From an uncultured Helicobacter sp. (GTDB taxonomy: Bacteria; Campylobacterota; Campylobacteria; Campylobacterales; Helicobacteraceae), in NCBI GenBank assembly GCA_949299115.1, contig CASFZH010000014.1, forward strand, positions 1 to 43,447: a stretch of DNA of 43,447 bases, given 5' to 3'. The notes below the pieces were generated by a model. It worked only from the letters and a program-made list of their open reading frames with translations, made no database searches and was not told the DNA's origin. Each line of letters opens with the position of its first letter. Position 1 is the first letter of the stretch. Positions 15,532 to 24,835 of this stretch are shown here, one piece after another. The translations under genes and the position numbers were made by a program.

Positions 15532-17187
15532 ATGGCAAAGACTTATACGCATGGGCAAAGGGTATTTAATTATCGTTTATTAACATTTGTTTTAGCATGC
15601 TTCTTTGGTATTATATTTAGTATTCCCTCATTTTTTCAAGACTCTGAACAATATCCATTTTTTAACGATAAGCCAAAGATTACATTGGGACTTGATTTAC
15701 AAGGGGGATTAAGCCTGTTATTGCATGTTGATGTAAAGGCTGCTCTCGAAAGCAGATTTTCTGCTATTTTAGGTGAAATTAAATATCAGACAGATAAGAA
15801 CAATATTTTTATTAGTAGATTGAGAATAAAAGATAATACTATATTTTTTACATTGTTAGATTCCAAGGGAGAAAAAAAGATATATGATATTCTTGCCAAT
15901 ATACCAGGAGCACAGAGTGTCAAAAATGGACAAGATTTTACAATTACTATTGATGAAATGGAGCAAAGAAATGTAGAGAAAGACGCATTAGAGCAAGCAA
16001 TTAACACTATACGTAATCGTTTGGATAAGTTTGGTTTAACAGAGCCCAATGTATCACGAGAGGGGATAAATCAAATTCGTGTTGAAATGCCGGGTGTTAA
16101 GACGCAAGAAGAACAGCAGAGGTTGATTAATCTCATTTCACAGAACGCTAAACTTGAATTTATGGCAGTTGATGATGCTTTGCTACAAAGAATGAGAAAT
16201 GGTGAAAACATTACAGAATCAGAAGCCATAAAATATAATTCCATACTTTTACCGTATATTGAAGATCCTAGTGGAATTGCAAGATTACCTGTGAAATCTA
16301 TCCCGATTCTTGATGGAAGCTCAATCTCTGATGCAAGGACAACTCTTGAGAATGGACTTCCAGCGGTTAGTTTTAAGCTAGATTCAAAGGGTGCCGCAAT
16401 TTTTGGTGATTTTACAGGTAGAAACATTAACAAACAGTTGGCAATTGTGCTTGATAAAAAGATTGTTTCGGCTCCACGTATTAACACACGTATTGGCGGA
16501 GGAAATGGTGTTATTACGGGCAATTTTAATGACAATAGTGCTAAAGATTTGTCCATTACCTTGCGGTCTGGGGCATTACTTGCTCCGGTTGACATAATAG
16601 AAAAGAGAAGCGTTGGTCCAAGTCTTGGGGCTGATTCTATACGAGCATCTCTCATAGCATTGGTTTCTGGGTTTATTTTAGTCGTTGGTTTTATGATATT
16701 GTATTATTCTATAGCGGGAATATTCGCTTCATTAGCACTTATTGTTAATCTTTTTTTAATCATAGCTGTAATGGCTTTATTTGGAGCAACGTTAACATTA
16801 CCCGGTATGGCCGGCATTGTCTTGACAGTTGGTATGGCAGTCGATGCTAATATTATTATTAATGAACGTGTGAGAGAATCTTTGAAACAAGGAATGGGAG
16901 TAGTAAAAGCTTTGCAAAATGGATATAAAAATGCTTCGAGGGCAATTTTTGATGCTAATATCACATCACTTATTGCTTCTTTTTTGCTTTATATTTATGG
17001 TACTGGTGCAATAAAGGGTTTTGCAATTACGACAGGTATTGGAATTTTAGCTTCTATTATCACTGCTATCATTGGCACGCATGGAATCTATTTATGGTTA
17101 GGTAATTATATTGAAAAGAGCAAAAATATTCCACTTTGGTTTGGAATAAAACTTGATAAAAATTTAACTCAACAATATAAAAAGTGA
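15532..17187 (+). CDS. secD: Protein translocase subunit SecD
   Basis: 551 aa. Proton-driven partner of SecYEG that helps release proteins on the periplasmic side. The N-terminal membrane helix (about 13-33) is followed by the GLDLQGGLSLLL motif (about 53-64), a large periplasmic domain with NTIRNRLDKFGLTEP, and five further helices from about residue 365. GMAVDANIIINERVRE (about 438-453) and FDANITSLIASF mark the conserved helix-4/5 motifs that carry the proton pathway Asp. SecF starts 6 bases downstream. Intact. Confidence 0.96.
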   Translation: MAKTYTHGQRVFNYRLLTFVLACFFGIIFSIPSFFQDSEQYPFFNDKPKITLGLDLQGGLSLLLHVDVKAALESRFSAILGEIKYQTDKNNIFISRLRIKDNTIFFTLLDSKGEKKIYDILANIPGAQSVKNGQDFTITIDEMEQRNVEKDALEQAINTIRNRLDKFGLTEPNVSREGINQIRVEMPGVKTQEEQQRLINLISQNAKLEFMAVDDALLQRMRNGENITESEAIKYNSILLPYIEDPSGIARLPVKSIPILDGSSISDARTTLENGLPAVSFKLDSKGAAIFGDFTGRNINKQLAIVLDKKIVSAPRINTRIGGGNGVITGNFNDNSAKDLSITLRSGALLAPVDIIEKRSVGPSLGADSIRASLIALVSGFILVVGFMILYYSIAGIFASLALIVNLFLIIAVMALFGATLTLPGMAGIVLTVGMAVDANIIINERVRESLKQGMGVVKALQNGYKNASRAIFDANITSLIASFLLYIYGTGAIKGFAITTGIGILASIITAIIGTHGIYLWLGNYIEKSKNIPLWFGIKLDKNLTQQYKK

Positions 17188-17193
17188 GATGAT

Positions 17194-18168
17194 ATGGAGA
17201 TTTTTAAGAAAAATACAATTTTTGATTTTGTAAAGTGGAGTAAATATGGTCTTTTTATGTCAATACTCTTTACTTTTATTTCATTGTATCTTTTTTTTGG
17301 AGTCGGTTTTAATTTAGGTATTGACTTTGCTGGTGGAAGTAGTGTTCAGATTCAATATAAACAAAATGATGCTCCAATGGAAGAAATCCGTCATTTGTTG
17401 GCAGGAGATTCTCGCTTCAATCATTCCCAAGTTAGTAAATTTGGTGCTAATAATGAAGTTTTAATTAAGATACCTTTTCATAATGATATTAATTTTGCTG
17501 AATTGGAGACTACACTAAAAGCTCTATTATTTCCTAGTGGAGATTTTGTGATACGTAAGCTTGATACAGTGGGTCCAAAGGTTGGCGATGAATTAGTGAA
17601 AAGTGCGTTAATTTCTTTAATTTTAGCTACTATTGCTATGATGATATATGTGAGTTTTCGTTATGAATGGCGTTTTGCCTTAGCTTCTATTATTACCCTT
17701 GTGCATGATGTTGTTATCACTGCGGCAAGTGTTATTGTCTTTAAAATTGATTTAAATCTTGAAGTGATTGCCGCATTGCTTACATTGCTTGGATATTCCA
17801 TTAATGATACCATCATTATATTTGACAGAATTAGAGAAAAAATGCTTGATGGTAAAAAAATGAAAATTGAGGAAGTTATTAATGAAGCAATATCAAATAC
17901 CCTTTCGCGAACAATTTTAACTTCACTCACTATGTTTTTTGTTGTTTTAACACTTTATATATTTGGTGGGCAAATTATTATTGGTTTTTCGTTACCTTTG
18001 CTGATTGGTGTTATTTTTGGGACTTATAGCTCTATGTTTGTTGCTCCAAAGCTTGCCATACTTTTAGGTTTTTCTATTGAAAAATATTATGCAAAAGAAG
18101 TTGAAAAAGCAAAAAAAGCAGAAGAGAAGAAACGTATGCGTGAGCTTTATGAGGGTGGAAGAGTTTAA
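17194..18168 (+). CDS. secF: Protein translocase subunit SecF
   Basis: 324 aa. Forms the SecDF complex with the preceding gene. An N-terminal helix precedes GIDFAGGSSVQIQY, followed by a small periplasmic domain, then five helices including YSINDTIIIFDRIREKM (about residues 205-221) and SRTILTSLTMFFVVL. The C-terminus is Lys/Glu-rich (EVEKAKKAEEKKRMREL). A T8 run at 17291-17298 is kept in frame. The 384 bases after the gene (18169-18552) are AT-rich with no gene or clear terminator that I can see. Confidence 0.96.
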   Translation: MEIFKKNTIFDFVKWSKYGLFMSILFTFISLYLFFGVGFNLGIDFAGGSSVQIQYKQNDAPMEEIRHLLAGDSRFNHSQVSKFGANNEVLIKIPFHNDINFAELETTLKALLFPSGDFVIRKLDTVGPKVGDELVKSALISLILATIAMMIYVSFRYEWRFALASIITLVHDVVITAASVIVFKIDLNLEVIAALLTLLGYSINDTIIIFDRIREKMLDGKKMKIEEVINEAISNTLSRTILTSLTMFFVVLTLYIFGGQIIIGFSLPLLIGVIFGTYSSMFVAPKLAILLGFSIEKYYAKEVEKAKKAEEKKRMRELYEGGRV

Positions 18169-18552
18169 CTGGATTCGAGTTAAGAATATGTAGATTGTAA
18201 TATATTATATAACTTTAGAAGATTGATGAAATATGTAATAGTGCATTCATAATAACTAAAGAAAAAAGAGGAATAAAGAAAATATTTGCATATTAATAAG
18301 TGTTCTTTATTACGCGTTTATGTGATAATTGATAGTCTTAGCCTAATTTATATCATTAGGTAGTGTTTATTGCCCATTATTAAACGATATGAATTATTTT
18401 TTTAAGTTACTTATATCATGTTATATTTCTCTACAATATCTAAAGTTATCGTCAATAGTGCTAGTTTATAACTTTATGTTATTTTTTAGGAAATTTGCAT
18501 AGAATCATGATTTAATGTTTTTATCTTATTTTGCAAAGTTATTTATTGCTAT

Positions 18553-19398
18553 TTAATCTATATTTACAAGAAATTTACGTTTATTTCTAAATATGGCAAC
18601 TTGTGTAAAACCTATATTTTTTGCTAAATCCCGACATTGTTCATATCCACTGCCGACCTGCATAACACTATGTGCATCGCTACCAAATGTAATATCAAGA
18701 CCTATTTCCTTTGCTTTTTGTAAGATAGTGTAGTTTGGGTAAGGTTCTTTTATTGCCTTACGTAGTCCTGCTGCATTTATTTCAAGCACCATGTTGTTAT
18801 CATAGAGAATTTGTAGTGTTTCTTCCATTTTTGGAAAAAGCTCTAATGGCATCTGATTACCAAATACTTTTGGTAAATCAAGATGTCCAACAATTTGGAA
18901 ATATCTAGTCTTTGCCATATATTGTATGGAATCTAAATAGTGATTCCAAGTTTTAATAATATCTCTTGTTTTCCATTCTCCGATAAATTCTGGATTATCA
19001 AAGCCCCAATCTCCTAAAAAATGGACGGAACCTATAAGATAATCTACTTTTGCTTCTAGAACTTCATTTGACAATAAATATTCTTTACCCATTATATAAT
19101 CAACCTCTAAACCCGATAATATTTCAATAACTCTTTGATGAGATTTTTGATTACTACTTACCACATCGTTGTAATGTTTGTTGATATTTTTAGATTGTTG
19201 TTGCAGTCTGGCGATGTCATCAAAATAAATGGGTAGAGTGTTAAAATCCATGCGATATTTTTTATCAAAATTCATAGGTGCATGACATGAGAAACCAAAA
19301 ATATCGATTCCAATTTTTTTAGCCTTTTCAATATATTCAAGCATTGTTCCTGTTGCATGATTGCAATAATTTGTGTGGTTATGTAAGTCTATGTGCAT
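18553..19398 (-). CDS. PHP-family histidinol-phosphatase-like phosphoesterase
   Basis: 281 aa. The N-terminus MHIDLHNHTNYCNHATG gives the HxH PHP metal-binding motif. Further motifs: FGFSCHAPM, LSGLEVDYI (metal-ligand Glu), YLIGSVHFL, QIVGHLDLPKVFG and ITFGSDAHSV, all in the order of the PHP domain in HisJ/HisK-type enzymes that dephosphorylate L-histidinol phosphate. Family placement is good; the exact substrate is less sure because no his genes are nearby. AAAGGA ribosome-binding site before ATG 19398. It is divergent from gabT. Confidence 0.85.
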   Translation of the reverse strand: MHIDLHNHTNYCNHATGTMLEYIEKAKKIGIDIFGFSCHAPMNFDKKYRMDFNTLPIYFDDIARLQQQSKNINKHYNDVVSSNQKSHQRVIEILSGLEVDYIMGKEYLLSNEVLEAKVDYLIGSVHFLGDWGFDNPEFIGEWKTRDIIKTWNHYLDSIQYMAKTRYFQIVGHLDLPKVFGNQMPLELFPKMEETLQILYDNNMVLEINAAGLRKAIKEPYPNYTILQKAKEIGLDITFGSDAHSVMQVGSGYEQCRDLAKNIGFTQVAIFRNKRKFLVNID

Positions 19399-19462
19399 TT
19401 TTTTCCTTTACGTACTTAGATTCTATACTACTATATATTCTTGCCGATTGTAAATAATTGTA

Positions 19463-19504
19463 TATTTTTTACACATGTAATAGTATATATATGTGTAAAA
19501 AATA
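19463..19504. promoter_or_regulatory. Perfect 14-bp inverted repeat between divergent genes
   Basis: TATTTTTTACACAT (19463-19476) is exactly reverse-complementary to ATGTGTAAAAAATA (19491-19504), with a 14-base spacer. It lies 65 bases from the start of the PHP gene and about 310 bases before gabT. The position between divergent starts fits an operator better than a terminator, although the A/T-only flanks would also give a weak hairpin. The rest of 19399-19815 is very AT-rich and contains no gene. Confidence 0.35.
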
Positions 19505-19815
19505 CATATATATTTCTAAATACATATAAAATTTTCTTGAATATTTAGTGTTATCGAATATATAATTAAGAATTGTAAATAAATGTAGATATTTTATAGT
19601 AATTGAGATATTTTTGTGTATAAATATCTATATTAGTGTATATTTTAGGATATTTTTCTGCATTCCTTTTTTTTAAATGATGTAAAAAAGTAACTTCATG
19701 TTGATTTTTGCAGAAATTAATTCTATTTTAATATATGTTTTTTGATTTTTTGTGTATTGTATAGTTGCGTGAAAACGTAATTTTAGAGTTAATTTTAGTG
19801 TGAAGGATTCTTGTT

Positions 19816-21072
19816 ATGACAGACTTAAATAAACGTAAGAATGAGGCAACACCTAGAGGTATCGGAGTTTTATGTGATTGGTTTGCGACAAAAGCACAAA
19901 ATGCTACAATATGGGATACAAACGATAAAGAATATATTGATTTCGCAGCTGGAATTGCAGTACTTAATGTTGGACATTGTCATCCTAAAGTTATCCATGC
20001 GGTGCAAGAACAGTTGCAACGTTTTACACATACAGCTTATCAGGTAACACCCTATGAAAGTTATATTGAATTAGCAGAAAAAATTAATCAGTTAGCACCA
20101 ATAAGCGACAAAAAGAAAACCTGTTTTTTTACGACAGGTGGTGAGGCAACTGAAAACGCCATTAAAATAGCTAAAGCACATACAAAACGATATGGAATTA
20201 TTAGTTTTGGCGGTTCATTTCACGGAAGAACTGCTGCTGCAGTAGGTATGACAGGTAAAGTTGTCCCATATAAAGCAGAATTAGGTCCTGGAATGATTGG
20301 AATCTATCATGGTTTATATCCCAATGAATTGCACGGCGTAAGCATTAAAGAGGCATTAAGAAGTTTAGAACATATTTGTAAAAGCTCAATTGCTCCGAGT
20401 GATGTAGCGGCAATCATTTTTGAACCTGTACAGGGTGAAGGTGGCTTTAATGTTGCTCCAAAAGAATTTGTAGAAGGATTACGAAAATTTGCTGACCAAC
20501 ATGGAATTGTTTTGATTGCTGATGAAGTGCAAACAGGTTTTGGGCGAACTGGTAAATTATTTGCAATGGAATACTTTGGAGTTCAGGCAGATATTATTTG
20601 TATGGCAAAAAGTTTAGGTGGAGGATTCCCAATTTCTGGTGTTGTTGGCAAACAGCATATTATGGATACCATTAATTCTGGTGGTCTTGGTGGAACGTAT
20701 GCGGGTAGTCCGCTTGGCACTGTGGCTGGACTAGAAGTATTAAAAATTATAAAAGAAGAAAAACTACTTGAGAGGGCTCATGTGCTTGGCAATAAGTTAC
20801 AAGATATGTTAAAATCATTGGGACACAAAGAAATTGCACAAGTCAGAGGGCTAGGTTCTATGGTAGCAGTAGAGTTTTTTAAAGACGGTAACCCATCTGC
20901 TGATATTGCAAAAAATGTGCAAACTGCAGCAATGAAAAGAGGTTTATTGCTATTAACATGTGGCAGTTATGGTAATGTCATACGTTTTCTCTACCCTCTC
21001 ACTATTCCAGATTCACAATTTGATAAAGCATTGGATATTATTAAGGCAAGTATTGCGGAGGTATTGCAATGA
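19816..21072 (+). CDS. gabT: 4-aminobutyrate aminotransferase (GabT-like, class III PLP)
   Basis: 418 aa. PLP-dependent transfer of the amino group from GABA or a similar omega-amino acid to 2-oxoglutarate, giving succinate semialdehyde and glutamate. Class III marks: FAAGIAVLNVGHCHP, TTGGEATENAIK (phosphate site), GSFHGRT, EPVQGEGGF, ADEVQTGFGRTG and the PLP lysine in CMAKSLGGGFP (Lys265). AAGGA ribosome-binding site. The stop overlaps the gabD start as ATGA. 5-Aminovalerate (DavT) or related activity is possible, because these enzymes overlap in specificity. Cytoplasmic. Confidence 0.88.
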   Translation: MTDLNKRKNEATPRGIGVLCDWFATKAQNATIWDTNDKEYIDFAAGIAVLNVGHCHPKVIHAVQEQLQRFTHTAYQVTPYESYIELAEKINQLAPISDKKKTCFFTTGGEATENAIKIAKAHTKRYGIISFGGSFHGRTAAAVGMTGKVVPYKAELGPGMIGIYHGLYPNELHGVSIKEALRSLEHICKSSIAPSDVAAIIFEPVQGEGGFNVAPKEFVEGLRKFADQHGIVLIADEVQTGFGRTGKLFAMEYFGVQADIICMAKSLGGGFPISGVVGKQHIMDTINSGGLGGTYAGSPLGTVAGLEVLKIIKEEKLLERAHVLGNKLQDMLKSLGHKEIAQVRGLGSMVAVEFFKDGNPSADIAKNVQTAAMKRGLLLLTCGSYGNVIRFLYPLTIPDSQFDKALDIIKASIAEVLQ

Positions 21073-22496
21073 ATTATGTGCTTTTAGAACATGAATTTGT
21101 TTCAACTGTGAAAAAAGAAGGTTTTATAGAAGTGATTAATCCAGCCACAGGTCAGCATTTAGCTTCTGTGTATGATATACCACAAAACGAGCTAGAATCT
21201 ATCATTCAAAAATCTCAAATTGCTCAAAAGAAATGGGCAAAGCTTTTGGCGACACAAAGAGCCGATATTTTGCTTACTTGGTATCATCTTATTTTAGAAA
21301 ATAAGCAAGATTTAGCCGAAATTTTAACTCAAGAAATGGGAAAACCGCTCACAGAAGCTTTGGGTGAAATTAATTATGCAGCGAGCTTTATTCGATGGTT
21401 TGCAGAGGAATGCAGACGTATTGATGGCGATATTATCCAACCAGTGCAACAAGGACAAAAAATCCTTGTTCTAAAGCAACCCATAGGAGTGTGTGGTGCT
21501 ATCACACCATGGAATTTTCCCGCAGCTATGATTACTCGTAAAGTCGCTCCAGCTCTAGCTTCTGGATGTTCTATGATTGTCAAACCTGCCACTCAAACAC
21601 CTCTTAGTGCGTATGCAATGCTTACTCTAGCTTATAAGGCTGGGATACCAAAAGATGTCTTGTGTGTTGTAACAGGTAGGGCTTCGATGATTAGCAAAGT
21701 GATGTGTGAAAGCGATATCGTGAGAAAAATCTCTTTCACTGGTTCTACTGAAGTGGGTAGGAAGCTTATGGAGCAAAGTGCTAACACCATTAAAAAGCTT
21801 TCTTTAGAGCTGGGTGGCAATGCACCTTTTATTGTCTTTGATGATGCAGATATTGATTCAGCTATTGCAGGGATTCTTGCTTCAAAATTTAGAAATAGTG
21901 GGCAAACTTGTGTATGTGCAAATCGAATCTATATCCAAAGTGGTATCTATGATGAAGTAGCAAAGAAATTGAAAGTTGCTGTTGAGAAGCTTAAAGTAGG
22001 TAATGGTATGGAAGAAGGTATCACACAGGGTCCATTGATTGATAGTAAGGCGGTACTAAAAGTACAAGAACATATAGAAGACGCCCTAAAAAAAGGTGGC
22101 AAGGTTTTAATTGGTGGTAAACCCCATTCTAAAGGCATGAGTTTCTTTGAGCCAACTATCCTCACAGATGTTACGCAAGATATGGCAGTTGCTAGAGAAG
22201 AAACTTTTGGTCCATTAGCACCTCTTTTTAAATTCCACACACAAGAGGAAGTCATCGCAATGGCAAATAATACGGAGTATGGTTTAGCAGCGTATATTTA
22301 TACCAAAAATATGGCAAGACTTTGGGAAGTGGGCGAAGAGTTGGAATATGGAATCGTTGGGATTAACACAGGCATAATTTCCACTGAAGTAGCTCCATTT
22401 GGTGGGGTAAAACAAAGTGGTTTGGGTAGAGAGGGGTCAAAATATGGTATTGAAGATTATTTAGAAATCAAATATATATGTTTAAATCTTGCGTAA
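21069..22496 (+). CDS. gabD: Succinate-semialdehyde dehydrogenase (GabD-like)
   Basis: 475 aa. Oxidises succinate semialdehyde, the GabT product, to succinate with NAD(P)+. Aldehyde dehydrogenase marks: ITPWNFPAAM (cofactor site), FTGSTEVGR, LELGGNAPFIVFDDAD (catalytic Glu247) and NSGQTCVCANR (catalytic Cys281, with the second Cys283 typical of GabD). The C-terminal part has PFGGVKQSGLGREGSKYGIE. The ATGA overlap with gabT indicates coupled translation. A glutarate-semialdehyde role is the main alternative. Confidence 0.9.
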   Translation: MNYVLLEHEFVSTVKKEGFIEVINPATGQHLASVYDIPQNELESIIQKSQIAQKKWAKLLATQRADILLTWYHLILENKQDLAEILTQEMGKPLTEALGEINYAASFIRWFAEECRRIDGDIIQPVQQGQKILVLKQPIGVCGAITPWNFPAAMITRKVAPALASGCSMIVKPATQTPLSAYAMLTLAYKAGIPKDVLCVVTGRASMISKVMCESDIVRKISFTGSTEVGRKLMEQSANTIKKLSLELGGNAPFIVFDDADIDSAIAGILASKFRNSGQTCVCANRIYIQSGIYDEVAKKLKVAVEKLKVGNGMEEGITQGPLIDSKAVLKVQEHIEDALKKGGKVLIGGKPHSKGMSFFEPTILTDVTQDMAVAREETFGPLAPLFKFHTQEEVIAMANNTEYGLAAYIYTKNMARLWEVGEELEYGIVGINTGIISTEVAPFGGVKQSGLGREGSKYGIEDYLEIKYICLNLA

Positions 22497-22534
22497 TGAT
22501 TTAGGGTCAATGCTTTAGTTAAATTATCTCTTTA

Positions 22535-22591
22535 GAATCTCTAATTGCAAGAATGATATTTGCCATAAGTATAATGTTTGCAATTAGATTC
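22535..22591. promoter_or_regulatory. Inverted repeat between gabD and permease gene
   Basis: TAATTGCAA (22542-22550) is the reverse complement of TTGCAATTA (22578-22586). Outside it GAATC (22535-22539) and GATTC (22587-22591) extend the pairing past a 2-base bulge. There is no T-run directly after it, so terminator activity is doubtful. It may be an internal regulatory or processing hairpin in the gab transcript. Confidence 0.3.
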
Positions 22592-22680
22592 CACAAAATC
22601 TCGTAATATACAGAATCATTAAACTAATACATTGTAATATATTTCATATATTTTTAGCTTTAAATTTAAAGGAACAGATA

Positions 22681-23931
22681 ATGAAATTACAAGATGCAAA
22701 ACAAGAGTTTATTGCAGAATTAAAGGGTCATCCTAAAACAAAAAAGCTTACATTTTTTGAAGGTGTTGCCATGCTTGTTGGGACAAATATTGGCATTGGA
22801 ATCTTAAGTATTGCCCACACTGCTAGAGAGGCTGGTTTCTTACCGTTATTCTTTTGGCTCATCATTGGAGGAATATTATCAACAATAACCATGCTTTATA
22901 TTGCAGAGGCTACCTTACGAACAAAGAGTCATTTACAAATGACAGGTTTATCCGTAAAATATATAGGACCTATTGCTAAATATATTATGTTTATCTCTAT
23001 TGCTGTAACTGCTATTGGAGCTTTAGTATCGTATGAAAAAGCCGCTGGAGATATATTGAATCGTATATTTGGGATTCCACATGCTTGGGGAAGTATTTTA
23101 TTTTTTATTCCTGCAGCAGGCGTATTATGGTTAGGTCTAAAGGCAATTGGACGTGGTGAGAAGCAAGTTGTCGGAATCATGTTTTTAATACTTTGTGTCT
23201 TGATTGTTTCTACATTTTTTAAGGCTAAAATAAATTTTTCTTATTTGGCTGAAACCTATTGGGATTGGTCAGCAATTATTCCTATTTTTAATACTGTTGT
23301 TTTTGTGTATTCTTCTCAATATATTGTCCCTGAAATGGCAAGGGGTTTTGCCCATAAACCACAGATGCTCCCCAAGGCTATTGTTTTGGGAACTTTTATT
23401 ACTTTTTGTATGCTTACTTTAGTGCCACTTTCAGCTATCATTTTAGAGGGGTTGCAAAATATTTCTGAAGTTGTTACTCTTTCGTGGGGTAAAGCAATTG
23501 GGGAATGGGCATTTATTATTGCTAATCTATTTGGATTGTTTGCTATTCTCACATCATATTGGGGATTAGGGGGAATGTTTGTAACAAACATTGCAGATCA
23601 AATCAACAAAGATTGTGATAATGATTTAAAAATTCGTTTTATTATTATTCTTTTTGTTGCTATTCCACCATTGTTGCTTGTGGTATTGAATCTTGTTGCA
23701 AGTATTCAAGATGCTTTGTATTGGCCCGGTGTTGTTGGGGCATTGATTCTGAGTTTTTTCCCAATACTTATTTTACAAAATGCAAGAAAATATGGTGACC
23801 AACCTGCAACTTGGGAATGTCCAAAGATACTAACAAATTGGGGTGCAAAAATTACAGTAATTGTTGTCTATCTCTTGGCAACATTTTTTAGTATTGCATT
23901 GAAATATAATTTTTTGAATACAATCTTGTAA
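22681..23931 (+). CDS. Amino-acid permease (aromatic/neutral amino-acid family)
   Basis: 416 aa with about 11 membrane segments. The N-terminal EGVAMLVGTNIGIGILSIAH is the Gly-rich unwound first helix of amino-acid/polyamine transporter folds, most like the hydroxy/aromatic amino-acid permeases. FVYSSQYIVPEMARGF and WGLGGMFVTNIADQ are other conserved-looking segments. AAAGGA ribosome-binding site before the ATG. Sitting downstream of gabT-gabD, it could import GABA or a related substrate. Substrate cannot be read from sequence. Confidence 0.8.
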   Translation: MKLQDAKQEFIAELKGHPKTKKLTFFEGVAMLVGTNIGIGILSIAHTAREAGFLPLFFWLIIGGILSTITMLYIAEATLRTKSHLQMTGLSVKYIGPIAKYIMFISIAVTAIGALVSYEKAAGDILNRIFGIPHAWGSILFFIPAAGVLWLGLKAIGRGEKQVVGIMFLILCVLIVSTFFKAKINFSYLAETYWDWSAIIPIFNTVVFVYSSQYIVPEMARGFAHKPQMLPKAIVLGTFITFCMLTLVPLSAIILEGLQNISEVVTLSWGKAIGEWAFIIANLFGLFAILTSYWGLGGMFVTNIADQINKDCDNDLKIRFIIILFVAIPPLLLVVLNLVASIQDALYWPGVVGALILSFFPILILQNARKYGDQPATWECPKILTNWGAKITVIVVYLLATFFSIALKYNFLNTIL

Positions 23932-23969
23932 TTATTATGATGTGTTAAGCATTTGATAAAAGGACAGTT

Positions 23970-24833
23970 ATGGAATTATGCGGGAAACTTGTGCGATATA
24001 GGGATAAAGGTATCGATTTTTTAGGGATTTTGAAAAATGATGATGCGTATGTGATGCCCATTGATATAAGCAATAATATGAATGATTTAATCTGTAATTT
24101 TGAGAAATTTCAGAAATATTTAAATGTTAATAATCCACTCATACCACTTCATAAAGTGCAGCTTTTGGCTCCTATACAAAATCCTTTGCAAGATATTATT
24201 TGTTTGGGAATAAATTTCTTAGAACACGCTGAAGAATCTATGCGTTTTAAAAATGAGAAATTTGATGGCAAACGTGAGGAAGCGGTATATTTTAGTAAAC
24301 GTGTGAATGAGTGCAATTCTCCTAATGGAGATTTTTTTATTAATGGTGCAACCAATCAATTAGATTATGAAGTAGAGCTTGTTGTGATTATTGGTAGAAA
24401 TTGTAGAAATGTAGCAAGAGAAAATGCCCTAGAATATGTTTTTGGTTATAGTATAGCCAATGATATTTCTGCACGGGATTTGCAGCTTAAACATAAGCAA
24501 TGGTATGCCGGTAAAAGCCTTGAAGGTGCATTCCCTATGGGTCCCTGCATCGTCCTACGCGATAGCCTTAATGTAGAGAATCTTTCTATTAAAAGCTATG
24601 TCAATGGGGAGCTAAGACAAAATAGCAACACTTCGCAACTCATTTTTGATATTCCTTATGTTATTAGCGAATTGTCTTCTTATTGTACTTTAAAGACAGG
24701 TAGCATTATTTCTATGGGTACTCCAAGTGGTGTTGGTATGGGATTCACTCCACCAAGATTCTTACAAAATGGTGATATTGTGGTGTGTGAAATTGAGGGC
24801 ATTGGACAATTAACTACACATATAAGAGCCTAG
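23970..24833 (+). CDS. Fumarylacetoacetate hydrolase-family protein
   Basis: 287 aa. Cytoplasmic enzyme of the FAH fold that cleaves or isomerises acylpyruvate-type substrates with a divalent metal. Visible marks: ICLGINFLEHAEE, the metal-binding DYEVELVVIIGR, GYSIANDISARDLQ, KSLEGAFPMGP and GSIISMGTPSGVGMGF, giving the standard motif order. AAAGGA ribosome-binding site. It follows the permease by 38 bases and probably shares the transcript. Its place in a gab cluster is unusual, which suggests that the pathway handles more than GABA. Confidence 0.85.
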   Translation: MELCGKLVRYRDKGIDFLGILKNDDAYVMPIDISNNMNDLICNFEKFQKYLNVNNPLIPLHKVQLLAPIQNPLQDIICLGINFLEHAEESMRFKNEKFDGKREEAVYFSKRVNECNSPNGDFFINGATNQLDYEVELVVIIGRNCRNVARENALEYVFGYSIANDISARDLQLKHKQWYAGKSLEGAFPMGPCIVLRDSLNVENLSIKSYVNGELRQNSNTSQLIFDIPYVISELSSYCTLKTGSIISMGTPSGVGMGFTPPRFLQNGDIVVCEIEGIGQLTTHIRA

Positions 24834-24835
24834 CT

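Noticed and set aside
16071..16655. 194-aa minus-strand open frame
   Set aside because: Shadow of secD, which is fully supported by motifs.
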